Assembly: GCF_007096885.1 (NCBI RefSeq)
Contig: NZ_VJNO01000022.1
Coordinates: forward strand, 1-64,000
Source of the DNA: Streptomyces sp. 130
GTDB lineage: Bacteria > Actinomycetota > Actinomycetes > Streptomycetales > Streptomycetaceae
Length of the DNA: 64,000 nt
Direction of reading: 5' to 3'
Notes under the pieces: generated by a model
Told to the model about the DNA's origin: nothing
The model's input: the letters and a program-made list of their open reading frames with translations, nothing else
The model's database searches: none
Position numbers and translations under genes: made by a program
Shown here: piece after piece, positions 17,005 to 28,606 of the stretch
Numbering within the stretch: position 1 is the stretch's first letter
How the letters are laid out: each line of letters starts with the position of its first letter

Positions 17005-19302
17005 TCAACGGTCCACCTTCTCACCCGTGCCCGACGGCTCCGCGCTTTCGGGACCGGTGTCCGGCGTCGGGTCACTCGGCTGCTCGGGTTCACTGCCGTC
17101 GTCGCCCGCCGCGCCGCCCGCGTTGGCGCGCTTGCGATGTGCATACATCCTGATGCCGGCCAGCACCAGCAGCAGGAGCCCGCCGGCGATGACCAGAAGC
17201 ACCGTCGGGGTGATTTCGGAGACCTTGACGGTGAAGGCCATTTCCTCGCCGTACGGAGTCCCGTCCTCTGTGTAGAGCTGCGCGGTCATCTGGACCTGGC
17301 CGTTGATGTTGGCCGCCGCGTCGAACTTCACGGACTGGCTGTGCCCGGCCCCGATCTCGATGGGCTGCTCCGCGACGCTGCCGCCGTCGTTCAGCTTGAG
17401 CCGGGTCGCGTTGTCGGACTTCAGCCGCAGCACCAGGTGCTCGACATCCTGCAGCAGCCTGTTCTGCACGGTCACGGGAATCGTGGCGCTCCGGCCGGAC
17501 AGGGTGATGTCCGACTTCGGGACGAGCTGGACCTCGCCGACGAGCCCTTGCAGGTAGGTGCGGACCGAGTCCCGGTATTGCTGGGCCCTCAGCGGCCTCC
17601 CCCGCCACGACGTCGACATGGACCGGTTGACGGCGTTGCCGAAGGGCGTCACCACCCGCTCGGGGTGGGTGAGGATGACCTGGAAGTTGTTGAGCGAGGA
17701 CTGGATGGACTTGATGTCCTGGAACGCCTGCGTGGGCAGCTCCTGGCGGCGCAGCTTCTTCGGATACCGGGATGCCGGAGGTACGGCGGTGGTGGCCTTG
17801 GAGTCCGGCTTGGTCGCCGCCGCCTGAGCCAGGCCCTCGGACTTCGTCCAGCGGTCGTCGTCCAGTGCGTCGATGGCGCGTGCCATCGACTGTGCCTGAG
17901 CGGCCGTCGGCGTGCGCTGGGGCGCCACGACGACGGACCGGTCCTTGTCGGTGTCCTGCTCGGCGAGGGCGAGGGTCAGGGCGAGGAACTTCTGGACGGC
18001 GAGCGTGGAGCTCCCCGCGTTGCCCATGTCGCCCTGGAAGGCCGTCGAGAGCCTCGCGTCGGAGACGACCGCCGTGGTGCCGCCGCCGATCGGGCGGGCG
18101 GCGGAAGGCGTGTAGACCAGATTGCCGGTCTCGCCGAGGCTGTCGCTGCGGGCGATCACATGGTGGGCGCCGGCCGAGGTGGCGACGTCCACGATCGAGG
18201 GGTCCACCGCGCCGTCGACCGGCCAGGCGAAATCGGTGGACGGCTTGAGGTGAAGGATGGTCTCCACCGTCATTCCGGCGACCTCAGTGGCGGTCTGCAG
18301 ATGGCTGAGGGTCCCGGAGACGTTCTTGCCGCGGTGGGCGATCGAGGCCAGGTCCGGGTCGCCGAAGGGCAGGGCCACCACCTTGCCCTCGGACACGGCC
18401 GCTTCCAGCGAGGTCAGCCACTTCTTGGCCACGTCCTGGTTCGTCCCGGCGACCGTGGTGTCACCGGACTTGACCCGGTAGGGCTTGGTCATCGCGTCGA
18501 CGCTGGCCAGCAGATCCGGATCGATGACCCAGGTCACGGGCAGCCGGCTGCCCAAGGAGACCATCTGTTCGAGTCGGCCGCCCGGTGCGATCTCCGCGGC
18601 AAGGTCGTCATCGGCGAACACCGGGGTTTGCTGCTCGTCCGAGCCGGTCTCCGCCGTGAGGTGCGCGGACGCGATCAGCGGCCAGAGGTAGCTGATGCCG
18701 ATCTTGGAATCGCGGTCGCCGTCCTGCCAGGGGAGGAAGGTCCGCTTGATGCCGAGCACCTGGTCGTACACGGTGTGCGAGGTGCGGCCCGACAGCGAGA
18801 CGCCCAGCTGGTAGACCCCGTCGTCCCCGAGACCCAGCTTGCTGACGGGAACGGACAGCGTGAAGTCCTGGCTGATTCCCGAGCGCAGCTTGTCGATCTC
18901 GACCGTGTACTTGCCCCCGATCGGATAGGGGTCGGTACCGGGCAGGTATCCGGTGCGCCGAGCGGCCGCGTCGATGGAGGTCCTGCTGAAGAGGCGGGGG
19001 CCGACGCGCAGGTCGACCTGTGCGTCGGTGACCGTCTCCTTGCCCTTGTTGGTCAGCGTCCCGGAGATCCGCAGCGTGTCCCCCTTCTCCGGGGCACTCG
19101 GGGTGATCTCGTCCAGGGACACGGACACCGTGCTGGACCCCGTCGGGGCCTTGGCCGGAGCGTCGGCCCGGGCCTGCGGGGCGGAGGCACCGGCCAGCAG
19201 GGCGGCGACGAGCGGCGCCCCGGCGAGCGCGGTGGCTGTGCGCCGCAGCCACCGGCGGGCAGGAGAGGGATGCATCCCCTGGAAGTCTGCCGCCTCGGCC
19301 AC
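17005..19302 (-). CDS. DUF6049-type secreted, membrane-anchored protein
   Basis: Function unknown; about 765 aa. A signal peptide with a twin-arginine-like basic start (RRWLRRTATALAGAPLVAALLAG, cleavage near ARADA), an Ig-like domain after it (ISGTLTNKGKETVTDAQVDLRVG), a large central domain and another beta-rich region. One C-terminal membrane helix (about 696-716, VLLVIAGGLLLLVLAGI) ends in a basic cytoplasmic tail. It is the first gene of the row leading to murJ and the pseudokinase, so an envelope role is likely. The GTG start after GAGGG is preferred; an internal ATG (MHPSPARRWL) is possible. It is divergent from cca. Confidence 0.75.
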   Translation of the reverse strand: MAEAADFQGMHPSPARRWLRRTATALAGAPLVAALLAGASAPQARADAPAKAPTGSSTVSVSLDEITPSAPEKGDTLRISGTLTNKGKETVTDAQVDLRVGPRLFSRTSIDAAARRTGYLPGTDPYPIGGKYTVEIDKLRSGISQDFTLSVPVSKLGLGDDGVYQLGVSLSGRTSHTVYDQVLGIKRTFLPWQDGDRDSKIGISYLWPLIASAHLTAETGSDEQQTPVFADDDLAAEIAPGGRLEQMVSLGSRLPVTWVIDPDLLASVDAMTKPYRVKSGDTTVAGTNQDVAKKWLTSLEAAVSEGKVVALPFGDPDLASIAHRGKNVSGTLSHLQTATEVAGMTVETILHLKPSTDFAWPVDGAVDPSIVDVATSAGAHHVIARSDSLGETGNLVYTPSAARPIGGGTTAVVSDARLSTAFQGDMGNAGSSTLAVQKFLALTLALAEQDTDKDRSVVVAPQRTPTAAQAQSMARAIDALDDDRWTKSEGLAQAAATKPDSKATTAVPPASRYPKKLRRQELPTQAFQDIKSIQSSLNNFQVILTHPERVVTPFGNAVNRSMSTSWRGRPLRAQQYRDSVRTYLQGLVGEVQLVPKSDITLSGRSATIPVTVQNRLLQDVEHLVLRLKSDNATRLKLNDGGSVAEQPIEIGAGHSQSVKFDAAANINGQVQMTAQLYTEDGTPYGEEMAFTVKVSEITPTVLLVIAGGLLLLVLAGIRMYAHRKRANAGGAAGDDGSEPEQPSDPTPDTGPESAEPSGTGEKVDR

Positions 19303-19483
19303 GCGTACCCGTCCCTCGTCATCGTCAACTGCTGTGGATCGTCGTCCGTTGCTGCGTCCCCGCATGGTAACGAGGTGCGTCGGGACTAAGTGCCGGGGAG
19401 TGCGCTGCATGATCGGGAGAGTCTCGCAGGGCGGAGGAAATGGGTGCCGCCCGGACCGGCCCGGGCACGTACCCTTTTCTGTT

Positions 19484-20926
19484 GTGCCGAACGCCAACGA
19501 AGACAACCCCAGCGCTCTGACCCAGGTGCAGCACCGCGCAGTGAGTGAGCTGCTGCGCGTCGCCCCGGTCGCCGACGATCTCGCCCGCCGATTCCAGGAT
19601 GCCGGATTCAGTCTTGCACTGGTCGGCGGCTCGGTCCGTGACGCACTTCTCGGCAGGCTCGGGAACGACCTGGACTTCACGACCGACGCCCGCCCCGAGG
19701 ACGTGCTGAAGATCGTCAGGCCGTGGGCCGACTCCGTGTGGGAGGTCGGGATCGCCTTCGGCACGGTGGGGGCGCAGAAGGACGGCTACCAGATCGAGGT
19801 CACGACGTACCGGTCGGAGGCGTACGACAGGACCTCGCGCAAGCCGGAGGTGTCCTACGGCGACTCGATCGAGGACGACCTCGTGCGGCGCGATTTCACG
19901 GTCAACGCCATGGCCGTCGCTTTGCCCGAGAAGGACTTCATCGACCCCCATGACGGGCGGAAGGACCTGGCCGAGCGTGTCCTGCGTACGCCCGGGACGC
20001 CTGAGGAGTCGTTCTCCGACGATCCGCTGCGCATGCTGCGAGCGGCACGGTTCGCCGCACAGCTCGACTTCGAGGTGGCCCCCGAGGTCGTCACCGCCAT
20101 GACGGAGATGGCGGGCCGGATCGAGATCGTCTCCGCCGAGCGCGTGCGCGAGGAACTGAACAAGCTCCTGCTCTCCGCGCACCCCCGGAAGGGACTGGCT
20201 CTCCTCGTCGAGACGGGGCTGGCCCAGCAGGTCCTGCCCGAGCTTCCGGCGCTGCGGCTGGAGAGTGACGAGCACCACCGGCACAAGGACGTGTACGAGC
20301 ACTCCCTGACCGTTCTGGAGCAGGCGATCGACCTGGAGGAGGACGGTCCTGACCTCGTTCTGCGTCTCGCCGCTCTCCTCCATGACATCGGCAAGCCGAG
20401 AACCCGGCGCTTCGAGAAGGACGGGCGAGTCTCCTTCCACCACCACGAGGTGGTGGGCTCCAAGATGACCAAGAAGCGCATGACGGCCCTCAAGTACTCC
20501 AACGAGATGGTCAAGGACGTCTCGAAACTGGTGGAGCTGCACTTGCGCTTCCACGGCTACGGCGACGGTGAGTGGACCGACTCCGCGGTGCGCCGCTACG
20601 TACGTGATGCCGGCCCGTTGCTGGAGCGGCTGCACAAGCTGACCCGGTCGGACTGCACCACGCGGAACAGGCGCAAGGCCGCCGCTCTCTCGCGGACCTA
20701 CGACGGCCTTGAGGAGCGCATCGCCCAGCTGAAGACTCAGGAGGAGTTGGACGCGATCCGGCCGGACCTGGACGGGAACGAGATCATGCGCATCCTGGGT
20801 GTGGGCCCGGGGCCGGTCATCGGCAAGGCATACGCGTTCCTGCTGGAACTGCGTTTGGAGAACGGCCCGCTGGAGCACGACGCGGCGGTCGCGGAACTGA
20901 AGAAGTGGTGGGAGGCGCAGAGCTGA
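19484..20926 (+). CDS. cca: CCA-adding tRNA nucleotidyltransferase
   Basis: Adds or repairs the 3' CCA of tRNAs. 480 aa with a GTG start. The nucleotidyltransferase signature LVGGSVRDALLGRLGNDLDFTT is near residues 45-66, followed by the RRDFTVNAMAV motif and RMLRAARFAAQLDF. The C-terminal half carries an HD-type domain (HRHKDVYEHSLTVLEQ, LLHDIGKPRTR), as in the actinobacterial subgroup. The tRNA-Arg gene in this window has no encoded CCA and so needs this enzyme. It is followed by the homopolymer stretch. Confidence 0.95.
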   Translation: MPNANEDNPSALTQVQHRAVSELLRVAPVADDLARRFQDAGFSLALVGGSVRDALLGRLGNDLDFTTDARPEDVLKIVRPWADSVWEVGIAFGTVGAQKDGYQIEVTTYRSEAYDRTSRKPEVSYGDSIEDDLVRRDFTVNAMAVALPEKDFIDPHDGRKDLAERVLRTPGTPEESFSDDPLRMLRAARFAAQLDFEVAPEVVTAMTEMAGRIEIVSAERVREELNKLLLSAHPRKGLALLVETGLAQQVLPELPALRLESDEHHRHKDVYEHSLTVLEQAIDLEEDGPDLVLRLAALLHDIGKPRTRRFEKDGRVSFHHHEVVGSKMTKKRMTALKYSNEMVKDVSKLVELHLRFHGYGDGEWTDSAVRRYVRDAGPLLERLHKLTRSDCTTRNRRKAAALSRTYDGLEERIAQLKTQEELDAIRPDLDGNEIMRILGVGPGPVIGKAYAFLLELRLENGPLEHDAAVAELKKWWEAQS

Positions 20927-20950
20927 CGCTCTCGCTGCCGCTCGAAGCGT

Positions 20951-21017
20951 GGGGGGGGGGGGGGGGGTGGGGTGAAAGAGGACGGCCCCCCCCCCCCCCG
21001 GGCGGGGGGGGGGCGGC
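20951..21017. repeat. G/C homopolymer stretch between cca and rho
   Basis: Runs of about 17 G, then 14 C and 10 G, in 67 bp. The last two runs with their GGCC flanks can fold into a very strong hairpin. Read towards the left it is followed by TCCTCTTTCACC, so it could be a terminator for rho. Similar runs occur only at the left edge of the window. The gene order also changes here (see findings), so this may be an assembly join. Confidence 0.75.
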
Positions 21018-21043
21018 CCTGTGTGCTGCCGGAGGGGCGACGA

Positions 21044-23059
<2,016 letters not shown>

Positions 23060-23463
23060 GAAGGGTCCTTCCCTGGAGCGGACGTCGGCCTTCTGGCTCG
23101 GCGACCGGTTGTGCTGTCCGGCTGCGGTCCTCGGTTGGTGTGGCCCGTGCCGGGGCGGTGGTCCGCCGGATGGAACGGCGGAGAGATGGGGTGTTCATGT
23201 GCCCGGCGCGAGCATCCCCCTGCTCGGCCCACTCCTGGACGAACGGAGGGGTGTCGTGCCGGTTCCGGAGCGTGCTCGCAACTGCTCAGGCAGGCTGCTC
23301 AGGCAGTTGGGGAGGCTCCCGGAAGAAATGGTGGTCCCGAAGGGGACACGGAGCAACGCGCCTCATGGACGTCGATTGCAGACTTGAGATTAACACTACC
23401 GGCTCCAACAAACATTCCCCCTCTCACTCACCGGCAATCACTTCTCGGCCAGTGGCCTCGCGG
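23060..23463 (-). promoter_or_regulatory. Long rho leader / rho-thrB spacer
   Basis: About 400 bp between the rho start and the thrB stop, with no gene that can be supported. The distal end is AT-richer and contains a plausible -10, TAGTGT (23393-23398, minus strand), which would give a leader of about 330 nt. A 10-bp direct repeat GCTCAGGCAG occurs around 23,284-23,306. Long leaders are common where Rho controls its own gene, but no structure was established here. Confidence 0.45.
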
Positions 23464-24381
23464 CTACGAGGCCAGCGGCAGGACGCACGCGCCCTGCGCG
23501 TCGAGAGCGAGCCGGTTGGCCGCCCATCCCTCGCCCGCCAGTCGGGCGACCTTGTCGGCCGCGCCGTCCCCGGCCAGGGCCAGCACCGTCGGTCCCGCGC
23601 CGGAGATGACCGCGGGCACGCCCTCGGCGCGCAGCCGGGCCACGAGTTCGACGCTCTCGGCCATGGCGGGCGCGCGGTAGTCCTGGTGCAGCCGGTCCTC
23701 GGTGGCCGTGAGCAGCAGCTCGGGGCGCCTGGTCAGGGCCTCGACCAGGAGGGCGGCACGGCCGGCGTTGAACGCGGCGTCGACGTGCGGGACGGTGCGC
23801 GGCAGGAGGCCGCGGGCGGTCTCGGTGAGCACCGGCTTGCCGGGGACGAAAACCACCGGAACGATGGAATCAGCGGGGTCCATCCTGATCGCGCGGGCCG
23901 AGCCGCCGTCCATCCAGGCGAGCGTGAAGCCGCCGAGCAGGCAGGCCGCGACGTTGTCGGGGTGGCCCTCGATCTCGGTGGCGAGCTCCAGCAGCGCGGC
24001 GTCGTCCAGTCGGGCGTCCCCGCCGGTCGTCACGGCACGGGCGGCGACGATTCCGGCGCAGATGGCGGCGGAGGAGGAGCCGAGGCCGCGTCCGTGCGGG
24101 ATGCGGTTGGCGCAGACGATCTCCAGGCCGCGGGGCTGTCCGCCGAGCAGGTCGAAGGCGGTGCGCAGGGACCGGACGAGCAGGTGCTGCTCGTCGCGGG
24201 GCAGGGTGTCCGCGCCCTCACCGGCGATGTCGATGTGCAGTCCGGAGTCGGCGACGCGGACGACGACGTCGTCGTAGAGGCCGAGCGACAGGCCGAGGGC
24301 GTCGAAACCGGGGCCCAGGTTGGCGCTGGTCGCGGGGACGCGCACCCGGACGGCGGCGGCTCGGAAGGCGGGACCGGCCAT
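23464..24381 (-). CDS. thrB: Homoserine kinase
   Basis: Phosphorylates L-homoserine with ATP, the penultimate step of threonine synthesis. 305 aa, GHMP kinase family. N-terminal VRVPATSANLGPGFDALGL, the ATP-binding GHMP motif PHGRGLGSSSAA near residue 100, and the C-terminal ISGAGPTVLAL. It follows thrC after a gap of 295 bp that contains a terminator, so it probably has its own promoter. Confidence 0.96.
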   Translation of the reverse strand: MAGPAFRAAAVRVRVPATSANLGPGFDALGLSLGLYDDVVVRVADSGLHIDIAGEGADTLPRDEQHLLVRSLRTAFDLLGGQPRGLEIVCANRIPHGRGLGSSSAAICAGIVAARAVTTGGDARLDDAALLELATEIEGHPDNVAACLLGGFTLAWMDGGSARAIRMDPADSIVPVVFVPGKPVLTETARGLLPRTVPHVDAAFNAGRAALLVEALTRRPELLLTATEDRLHQDYRAPAMAESVELVARLRAEGVPAVISGAGPTVLALAGDGAADKVARLAGEGWAANRLALDAQGACVLPLAS

Positions 24382-24676
24382 CGCTGTGACGACTCTCCTT
24401 GTGAGGCGGCGGGGATTTCGGGGGCTGCGGGCGGGATTCTTCGGGGGAGCCGCAACGGCCCGGGCACCCCGGCAGAAGCGGCGGGGCGGGTTGGGTACAG
24501 CTTATCGAAGGAAGGTTCTGTGGCGACATAGGGCGCACAGGAGGCGCACGATGCGTGTCGCACGCCCGTGGTGCGCTCTTGTTGCCGAAAAGGGCCGGTA
24601 GGAGGCCCTTTCTGACGAGTCGTCGCGTGCTGCCCCGGGCCGTCGTGCGGACCGGCCCGGGGGACGCGTCACGCGG
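24382..24676 (-). promoter_or_regulatory. thrC-thrB spacer with terminator and probable thrB promoter
   Basis: No gene is seen. After the thrC stop there is a hairpin (24589-24611), and the rest must supply thrB transcription unless read-through occurs. No confident promoter hexamers were picked. Confidence 0.5.
24589..24611 (-). terminator. Terminator after thrC
   Basis: AAAGGGCC and GGCCCTTT form an 8-bp stem with a 7-base loop. On the minus strand it is followed by TTCGGCAAC, only a weak T-tract. It separates thrC from thrB. Confidence 0.7.
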
Positions 24677-25747
24677 TTACGCCAGGCCCAGCTTCTCGGC
24701 GGCGGCTGCCGCGTCGACCGGGACGGTGACGGGCTGCGGGGCGCCCGCGACGGCCCAGTCGGGGTCCTTGAGGCCGTTCCCGGTCACCGTGCAGACGATG
24801 CGCTGGCCGGGGTCGACCTTGCCCTCCTCGGCGGCCTTGAGCAGACCGGCCACGGACGCGGCCGAAGCGGGCTCCACGAAGACGCCCTCCTGGGAGGCCA
24901 ACAGGCGGTAGGCGGACAGGATCTGACGATCCGTCACCTCGTCGATGAAGCCGCCCGACTCGTCCCGCGCGGCCAGCGCGTAGTTCCAGGAGGCCGGGTT
25001 GCCGATCCGGATCGCGGTCGCGATGGTCGACGGGTCCTTGACGACCTCGCCGCGCACGATGGGCGCGGAACCGGACGCCTGGAAGCCCCACATGCGCGGC
25101 TTGTGCGTCGACATGCCGTCCCCGGCGTACTCGGTGTAGCCCTTCCAGTACGCGGTGATGTTGCCCGCGTTGCCGACCGGCAGGACGTGGATGTCCGGGG
25201 CGTCGCCGAGCGCGTCGACGATTTCGAACGCGGCGGTCTTCTGGCCCTCGATGCGGACCGGGTTGACCGAATTGACCAGGGCGACCGGATAGTTGTCCGA
25301 GAGCGAGCGGGCCAGCGTCAGGCAGTCGTCGAAGTTGCCGTCGACCTGGAGGATCTTGGCGCCGTGCACGAGCGCCTGGCCCATCTTGCCCAGCGCGATC
25401 TTGCCCTGCGGCACGAGGACCGCGCAGACCATGCCGGCCCGGACCGCGTAGGCGGCGGCCGAGGCGGAGGTGTTGCCGGTGGAGGCGCAGATGACGGCCT
25501 TCGCGCCCTCCTCCTTGGCCCGGGTGATGGCCATGGTCATGCCGCGGTCCTTGAAGGAACCGGTGGGGTTGGCGCCCTCGACCTTGAGGTGCACCTCGCA
25601 GCCCGTGCGCTCGGAGAGGACCTGAGCGGGGACGAGCGGCGTACCGCCCTCACGGAGCGTGACGACCGGCGTCGTGCTCGTGACCGGGAGACGGTCCCGG
25701 TACTCCTCGATGATGCCGCGCCACTGGTGGGTGCCCTTGGTGGTCAT
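24677..25747 (-). CDS. thrC: Threonine synthase
   Basis: PLP enzyme that turns O-phosphohomoserine into threonine. 356 aa, the shorter class of the family. The PLP lysine is K66 in GSFKDRG; the phosphate-binding loop and substrate region follow in STGNTSASAAAYA and LPVGNAGNITAYWKGY. It starts 6 bp after hom ends, so the two are in one transcript. Confidence 0.96.
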   Translation of the reverse strand: MTTKGTHQWRGIIEEYRDRLPVTSTTPVVTLREGGTPLVPAQVLSERTGCEVHLKVEGANPTGSFKDRGMTMAITRAKEEGAKAVICASTGNTSASAAAYAVRAGMVCAVLVPQGKIALGKMGQALVHGAKILQVDGNFDDCLTLARSLSDNYPVALVNSVNPVRIEGQKTAAFEIVDALGDAPDIHVLPVGNAGNITAYWKGYTEYAGDGMSTHKPRMWGFQASGSAPIVRGEVVKDPSTIATAIRIGNPASWNYALAARDESGGFIDEVTDRQILSAYRLLASQEGVFVEPASAASVAGLLKAAEEGKVDPGQRIVCTVTGNGLKDPDWAVAGAPQPVTVPVDAAAAAEKLGLA

Positions 25748-25753
25748 GGGTCC

Positions 25754-27064
25754 TTACTCCCCTTCAACACGCATGATGCTGGCGACACCGCGCACGGTGT
25801 CGAGCTTGCGCAGCGCCTCGACGGTCCCGGAGAGGGCGGCGTCGGACGCGCGGTGGGTGACGACGACGAGAGAGGCCTCGCCGTCGGTTTCCTGACTGTC
25901 CGGCCGGCTCTGCTGGCGGACCGTATCGATGGACACGCCCTGGTCGGCGAAGACGGTGGCGACCTGGGCGAGCACGCCCGGCTTGTCGGCCACGTCGAGG
26001 CTGATGTGGTACCGCGTGACGACGTCGCCCATCGGGCTCGCCGGCAGGCGCGTGTACGCGGACTCGCCGGGGCCGGGGGCCTCGTTGAGCTTGTTGCGGC
26101 AGACGGCCACGAGGTCGCCGAGGACCGCGGACGCGGTGGGCGCCCCGCCCGCGCCGGGGCCGTAGAACATCAGCTGCCCGGCCGCCTCGGCCTCCACGAA
26201 CACCGCGTTGTACGCCTCGCGCACCGAGGCGAGCGGGTGGCTGAGCGGGATCATCGCGGGGTGCACGCGGGCCGTCACGGAGGCGCCGTCGGCGGCGCGC
26301 TCGCAGATGGCGAGGAGCTTGACGGTGCAGCCCATCCGGCGGGCGGACGCGATGTCGGCGGCGGTGACCTCGGTGATGCCCTCGCGGTGCACGTCGCCGA
26401 TGCGGACGCGGGTGTGGAAGGCGATCCCGGCGAGGATCGCGGCCTTGGCGGCGGCGTCGAAGCCCTCGACGTCGGCGGTGGGGTCGGCCTCCGCGTAACC
26501 GAGGGCGGTGGCCTCGTCCAGCGCCTCGGAGTAGCCGGCGCCGCTGGTGTCCATCTTGTCGAGGATGAAGTTGGTGGTGCCGTTGACGATGCCGAGCACC
26601 CGGTTGACCTTGTCGCCGGCCAGGGACTCGCGCAGCGGCCGTACGAGCGGGATGGCACCGGCCACGGCGGCCTCGTAGTAGAGGTCCCGGCCGTGCTGCT
26701 CGGCGGCGGCGTGCAGGGCGGCGCCGTCCTCGGCGAGCAGGGCCTTGTTGGCGGAGACGACGCTCGCGCCGTGCTCGAAGGCGGTCCTGATCAGCGTCCG
26801 GGCGGGCTCGATGCCGCCGATGACCTCGATGACGACGTCGATGTCGCCGCGTTTGACCAGGGCGGTCGCGTCCGTGGTGATCAGGGCGGGGTCGATGCCC
26901 TCGCGCACCTTGGAGGGCCGGCGGACGGCGACACCGGCGAGCTCCACCGGCGCGCCGATGCGCGCGGCGAGGTCTTCGGCGTGCGTCGTCATGATGCGCG
27001 CCACCTCTGAGCCGACCACACCACAGCCCAGCAGCGCCACCTTCAGCGGACGCGTACGCATCAT
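25754..27064 (-). CDS. hom: Homoserine dehydrogenase
   Basis: NAD(P)-dependent reduction of aspartate semialdehyde to homoserine, the branch point to threonine and methionine. 436 aa. Rossmann motif GCGVVGSEVAR near residue 13, catalytic region NGTTNFILDKM and GYAEADPTADVEGFDAAAK. A C-terminal ACT domain (SLDVADKPGVLAQVATVFAD) gives feedback control by threonine in this family. It heads the hom-thrC pair and lies 125 bp after lysA. Confidence 0.97.
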   Translation of the reverse strand: MMRTRPLKVALLGCGVVGSEVARIMTTHAEDLAARIGAPVELAGVAVRRPSKVREGIDPALITTDATALVKRGDIDVVIEVIGGIEPARTLIRTAFEHGASVVSANKALLAEDGAALHAAAEQHGRDLYYEAAVAGAIPLVRPLRESLAGDKVNRVLGIVNGTTNFILDKMDTSGAGYSEALDEATALGYAEADPTADVEGFDAAAKAAILAGIAFHTRVRIGDVHREGITEVTAADIASARRMGCTVKLLAICERAADGASVTARVHPAMIPLSHPLASVREAYNAVFVEAEAAGQLMFYGPGAGGAPTASAVLGDLVAVCRNKLNEAPGPGESAYTRLPASPMGDVVTRYHISLDVADKPGVLAQVATVFADQGVSIDTVRQQSRPDSQETDGEASLVVVTHRASDAALSGTVEALRKLDTVRGVASIMRVEGE

Positions 27065-27189
27065 CCGACCTCGTTTCCTTTACACCTGTAGTACGGACCA
27101 GTCTCACTCACCGGACGGGTGTTCCCGCCACCCGTCCGGATCCTGAGATGTTTACGGGGATACCGTGGTACGCCCCCGGAAATAGGGCG

Positions 27190-28581
27190 TCAGCCGACGT
27201 CGAGACGCAGGAGATCTTCCTCCGTCTCGCGCCGGACGATCACCCGCGCCTCCCCGTCCCGCACGGCGACGACCGGCGGGCGCAGGGCGTGGTTGTAGTT
27301 GCTCGCCATGGAGCGGCAGTACGCGCCGGTGGCGGGCACGGCGATCAGGTCGCCGGGGGCCAGGTCGGACGGCAGGTAGGCGTCCTTGACCACGATGTCG
27401 CCGCTCTCGCAGTGCTTGCCGACGACCCGGACGAGCATCGGTTCGGCGTCCGAGGTCCGCGAGGCGAGCGCGACGCTGTACTCGGCGTCGTACAGCGCGG
27501 TGCGGATGTTGTCCGACATGCCGCCGTCGACGCTCACGTAGGTGCGCAGGCCCTCCAGCGGCTTGACCGTGCCGACCTCGTACAGCGTGAAGGCGGTCGG
27601 GCCGACGATGGCGCGGCCGGGCTCGACGGAGATGCGGGGGGTGGCGAGTCCGGCGGCCTCGCACTCGCGGGTCACGATGTCGCCGAGCGACTTGGCGATC
27701 TCGTGCGGCTCGCGCGGGTCGTCCTCGGAGGTGTACGCGATGCCGAGGCCGCCGCCGAGGTCGATCTCGGGCAGTTCGACGCCGTGCTCGTCGCGCACCT
27801 CGGCGAGCAGCTGCACGACGCGGCGGGCGGAGACCTCGAAGCCGGCCATGTCGAAGATCTGGGAGCCGATGTGGGAGTGGATGCCGACGAGTTCGAGCCC
27901 GTCCAGGGTGAGCGCCCGGCGCACGGCCTCGGCGGCCTGTCCGCCGGCGAGCGCGATGCCGAACTTCTGGTCCTCGTGGGCGGTGGCGATGAACTCGTGG
28001 GTGTGCGCCTCGACGCCGACGGTGACCCGGATCTGGACGCGCTGGCGCTTGCCGAGGCCCTGCGCGACGTGGGCGACGCGGACGATCTCCTGGAAGGAGT
28101 CGAGGACGATGCGGCCGACGCCCGCCGCGACGGCCCGCTCGATCTCCTCGACGGTCTTGTTGTTGCCGTGGAAGGCGATGCGCTCGGCGGGCATCCCGGC
28201 GTCGAGCGCGGTGGCCAGCTCGCCGCCCGAGCAGACGTCGAGGTTGAGCCCCTCCTCCTTGAGCCAGCGCACGACGGCCCGGGAGAGGAACGCCTTGCCG
28301 GCGTAGAAGACGTCGGCCCCGGGTCCGAAGGCGTCGGACCAGGCGCGGCAGCGGGCCCGGAAGTCCGCCTCGTCCAGGAAGTAGGCGGGGGTGCCGAACT
28401 CCTCGGCGAGGCGGGCGACCGTGAGCCCGCCGACGGTCAGGGCGCCGTGCTCGTCGCGGGTGACGGTGCGGGACCAGACCTTCTCGTCGAGGACGTTGAG
28501 GTCGTCGGCGGGGGCGAGGTAGTGGCCGTCGGACACGACGTCGGCGTGACGGGGTCCGGCGGGGTGGGCGGATCGGCTCAT
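27190..28581 (-). CDS. lysA: Diaminopimelate decarboxylase
   Basis: PLP enzyme for the last step of lysine synthesis (meso-DAP to lysine). 463 aa. The PLP lysine is K96 in FYAGKAFLSRAV; other fold III motifs are HGNNK, GIHSHIGSQIF, GGGLGIAY, CESGDI and YCRSMASNYN. The ATG with GAGAG upstream was chosen; an in-frame upstream extension overlaps the ArgS-like gene and is not credible. It lies 25 bp after the ArgS-like gene, resembling the argS-lysA operon of Corynebacterium. Confidence 0.97.
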   Translation of the reverse strand: MSRSAHPAGPRHADVVSDGHYLAPADDLNVLDEKVWSRTVTRDEHGALTVGGLTVARLAEEFGTPAYFLDEADFRARCRAWSDAFGPGADVFYAGKAFLSRAVVRWLKEEGLNLDVCSGGELATALDAGMPAERIAFHGNNKTVEEIERAVAAGVGRIVLDSFQEIVRVAHVAQGLGKRQRVQIRVTVGVEAHTHEFIATAHEDQKFGIALAGGQAAEAVRRALTLDGLELVGIHSHIGSQIFDMAGFEVSARRVVQLLAEVRDEHGVELPEIDLGGGLGIAYTSEDDPREPHEIAKSLGDIVTRECEAAGLATPRISVEPGRAIVGPTAFTLYEVGTVKPLEGLRTYVSVDGGMSDNIRTALYDAEYSVALASRTSDAEPMLVRVVGKHCESGDIVVKDAYLPSDLAPGDLIAVPATGAYCRSMASNYNHALRPPVVAVRDGEARVIVRRETEEDLLRLDVG

Positions 28582-28606
28582 CGTGTGGTTCTGCTCTCTC
28601 GGGTGC

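Noticed and set aside
14550..17153. 867-codon frame opposite murJ
   Set aside because: Composition is dominated by His/Asp/Gly/Arg, as expected from the complement of a membrane protein gene; MurJ motifs lie on the other strand.
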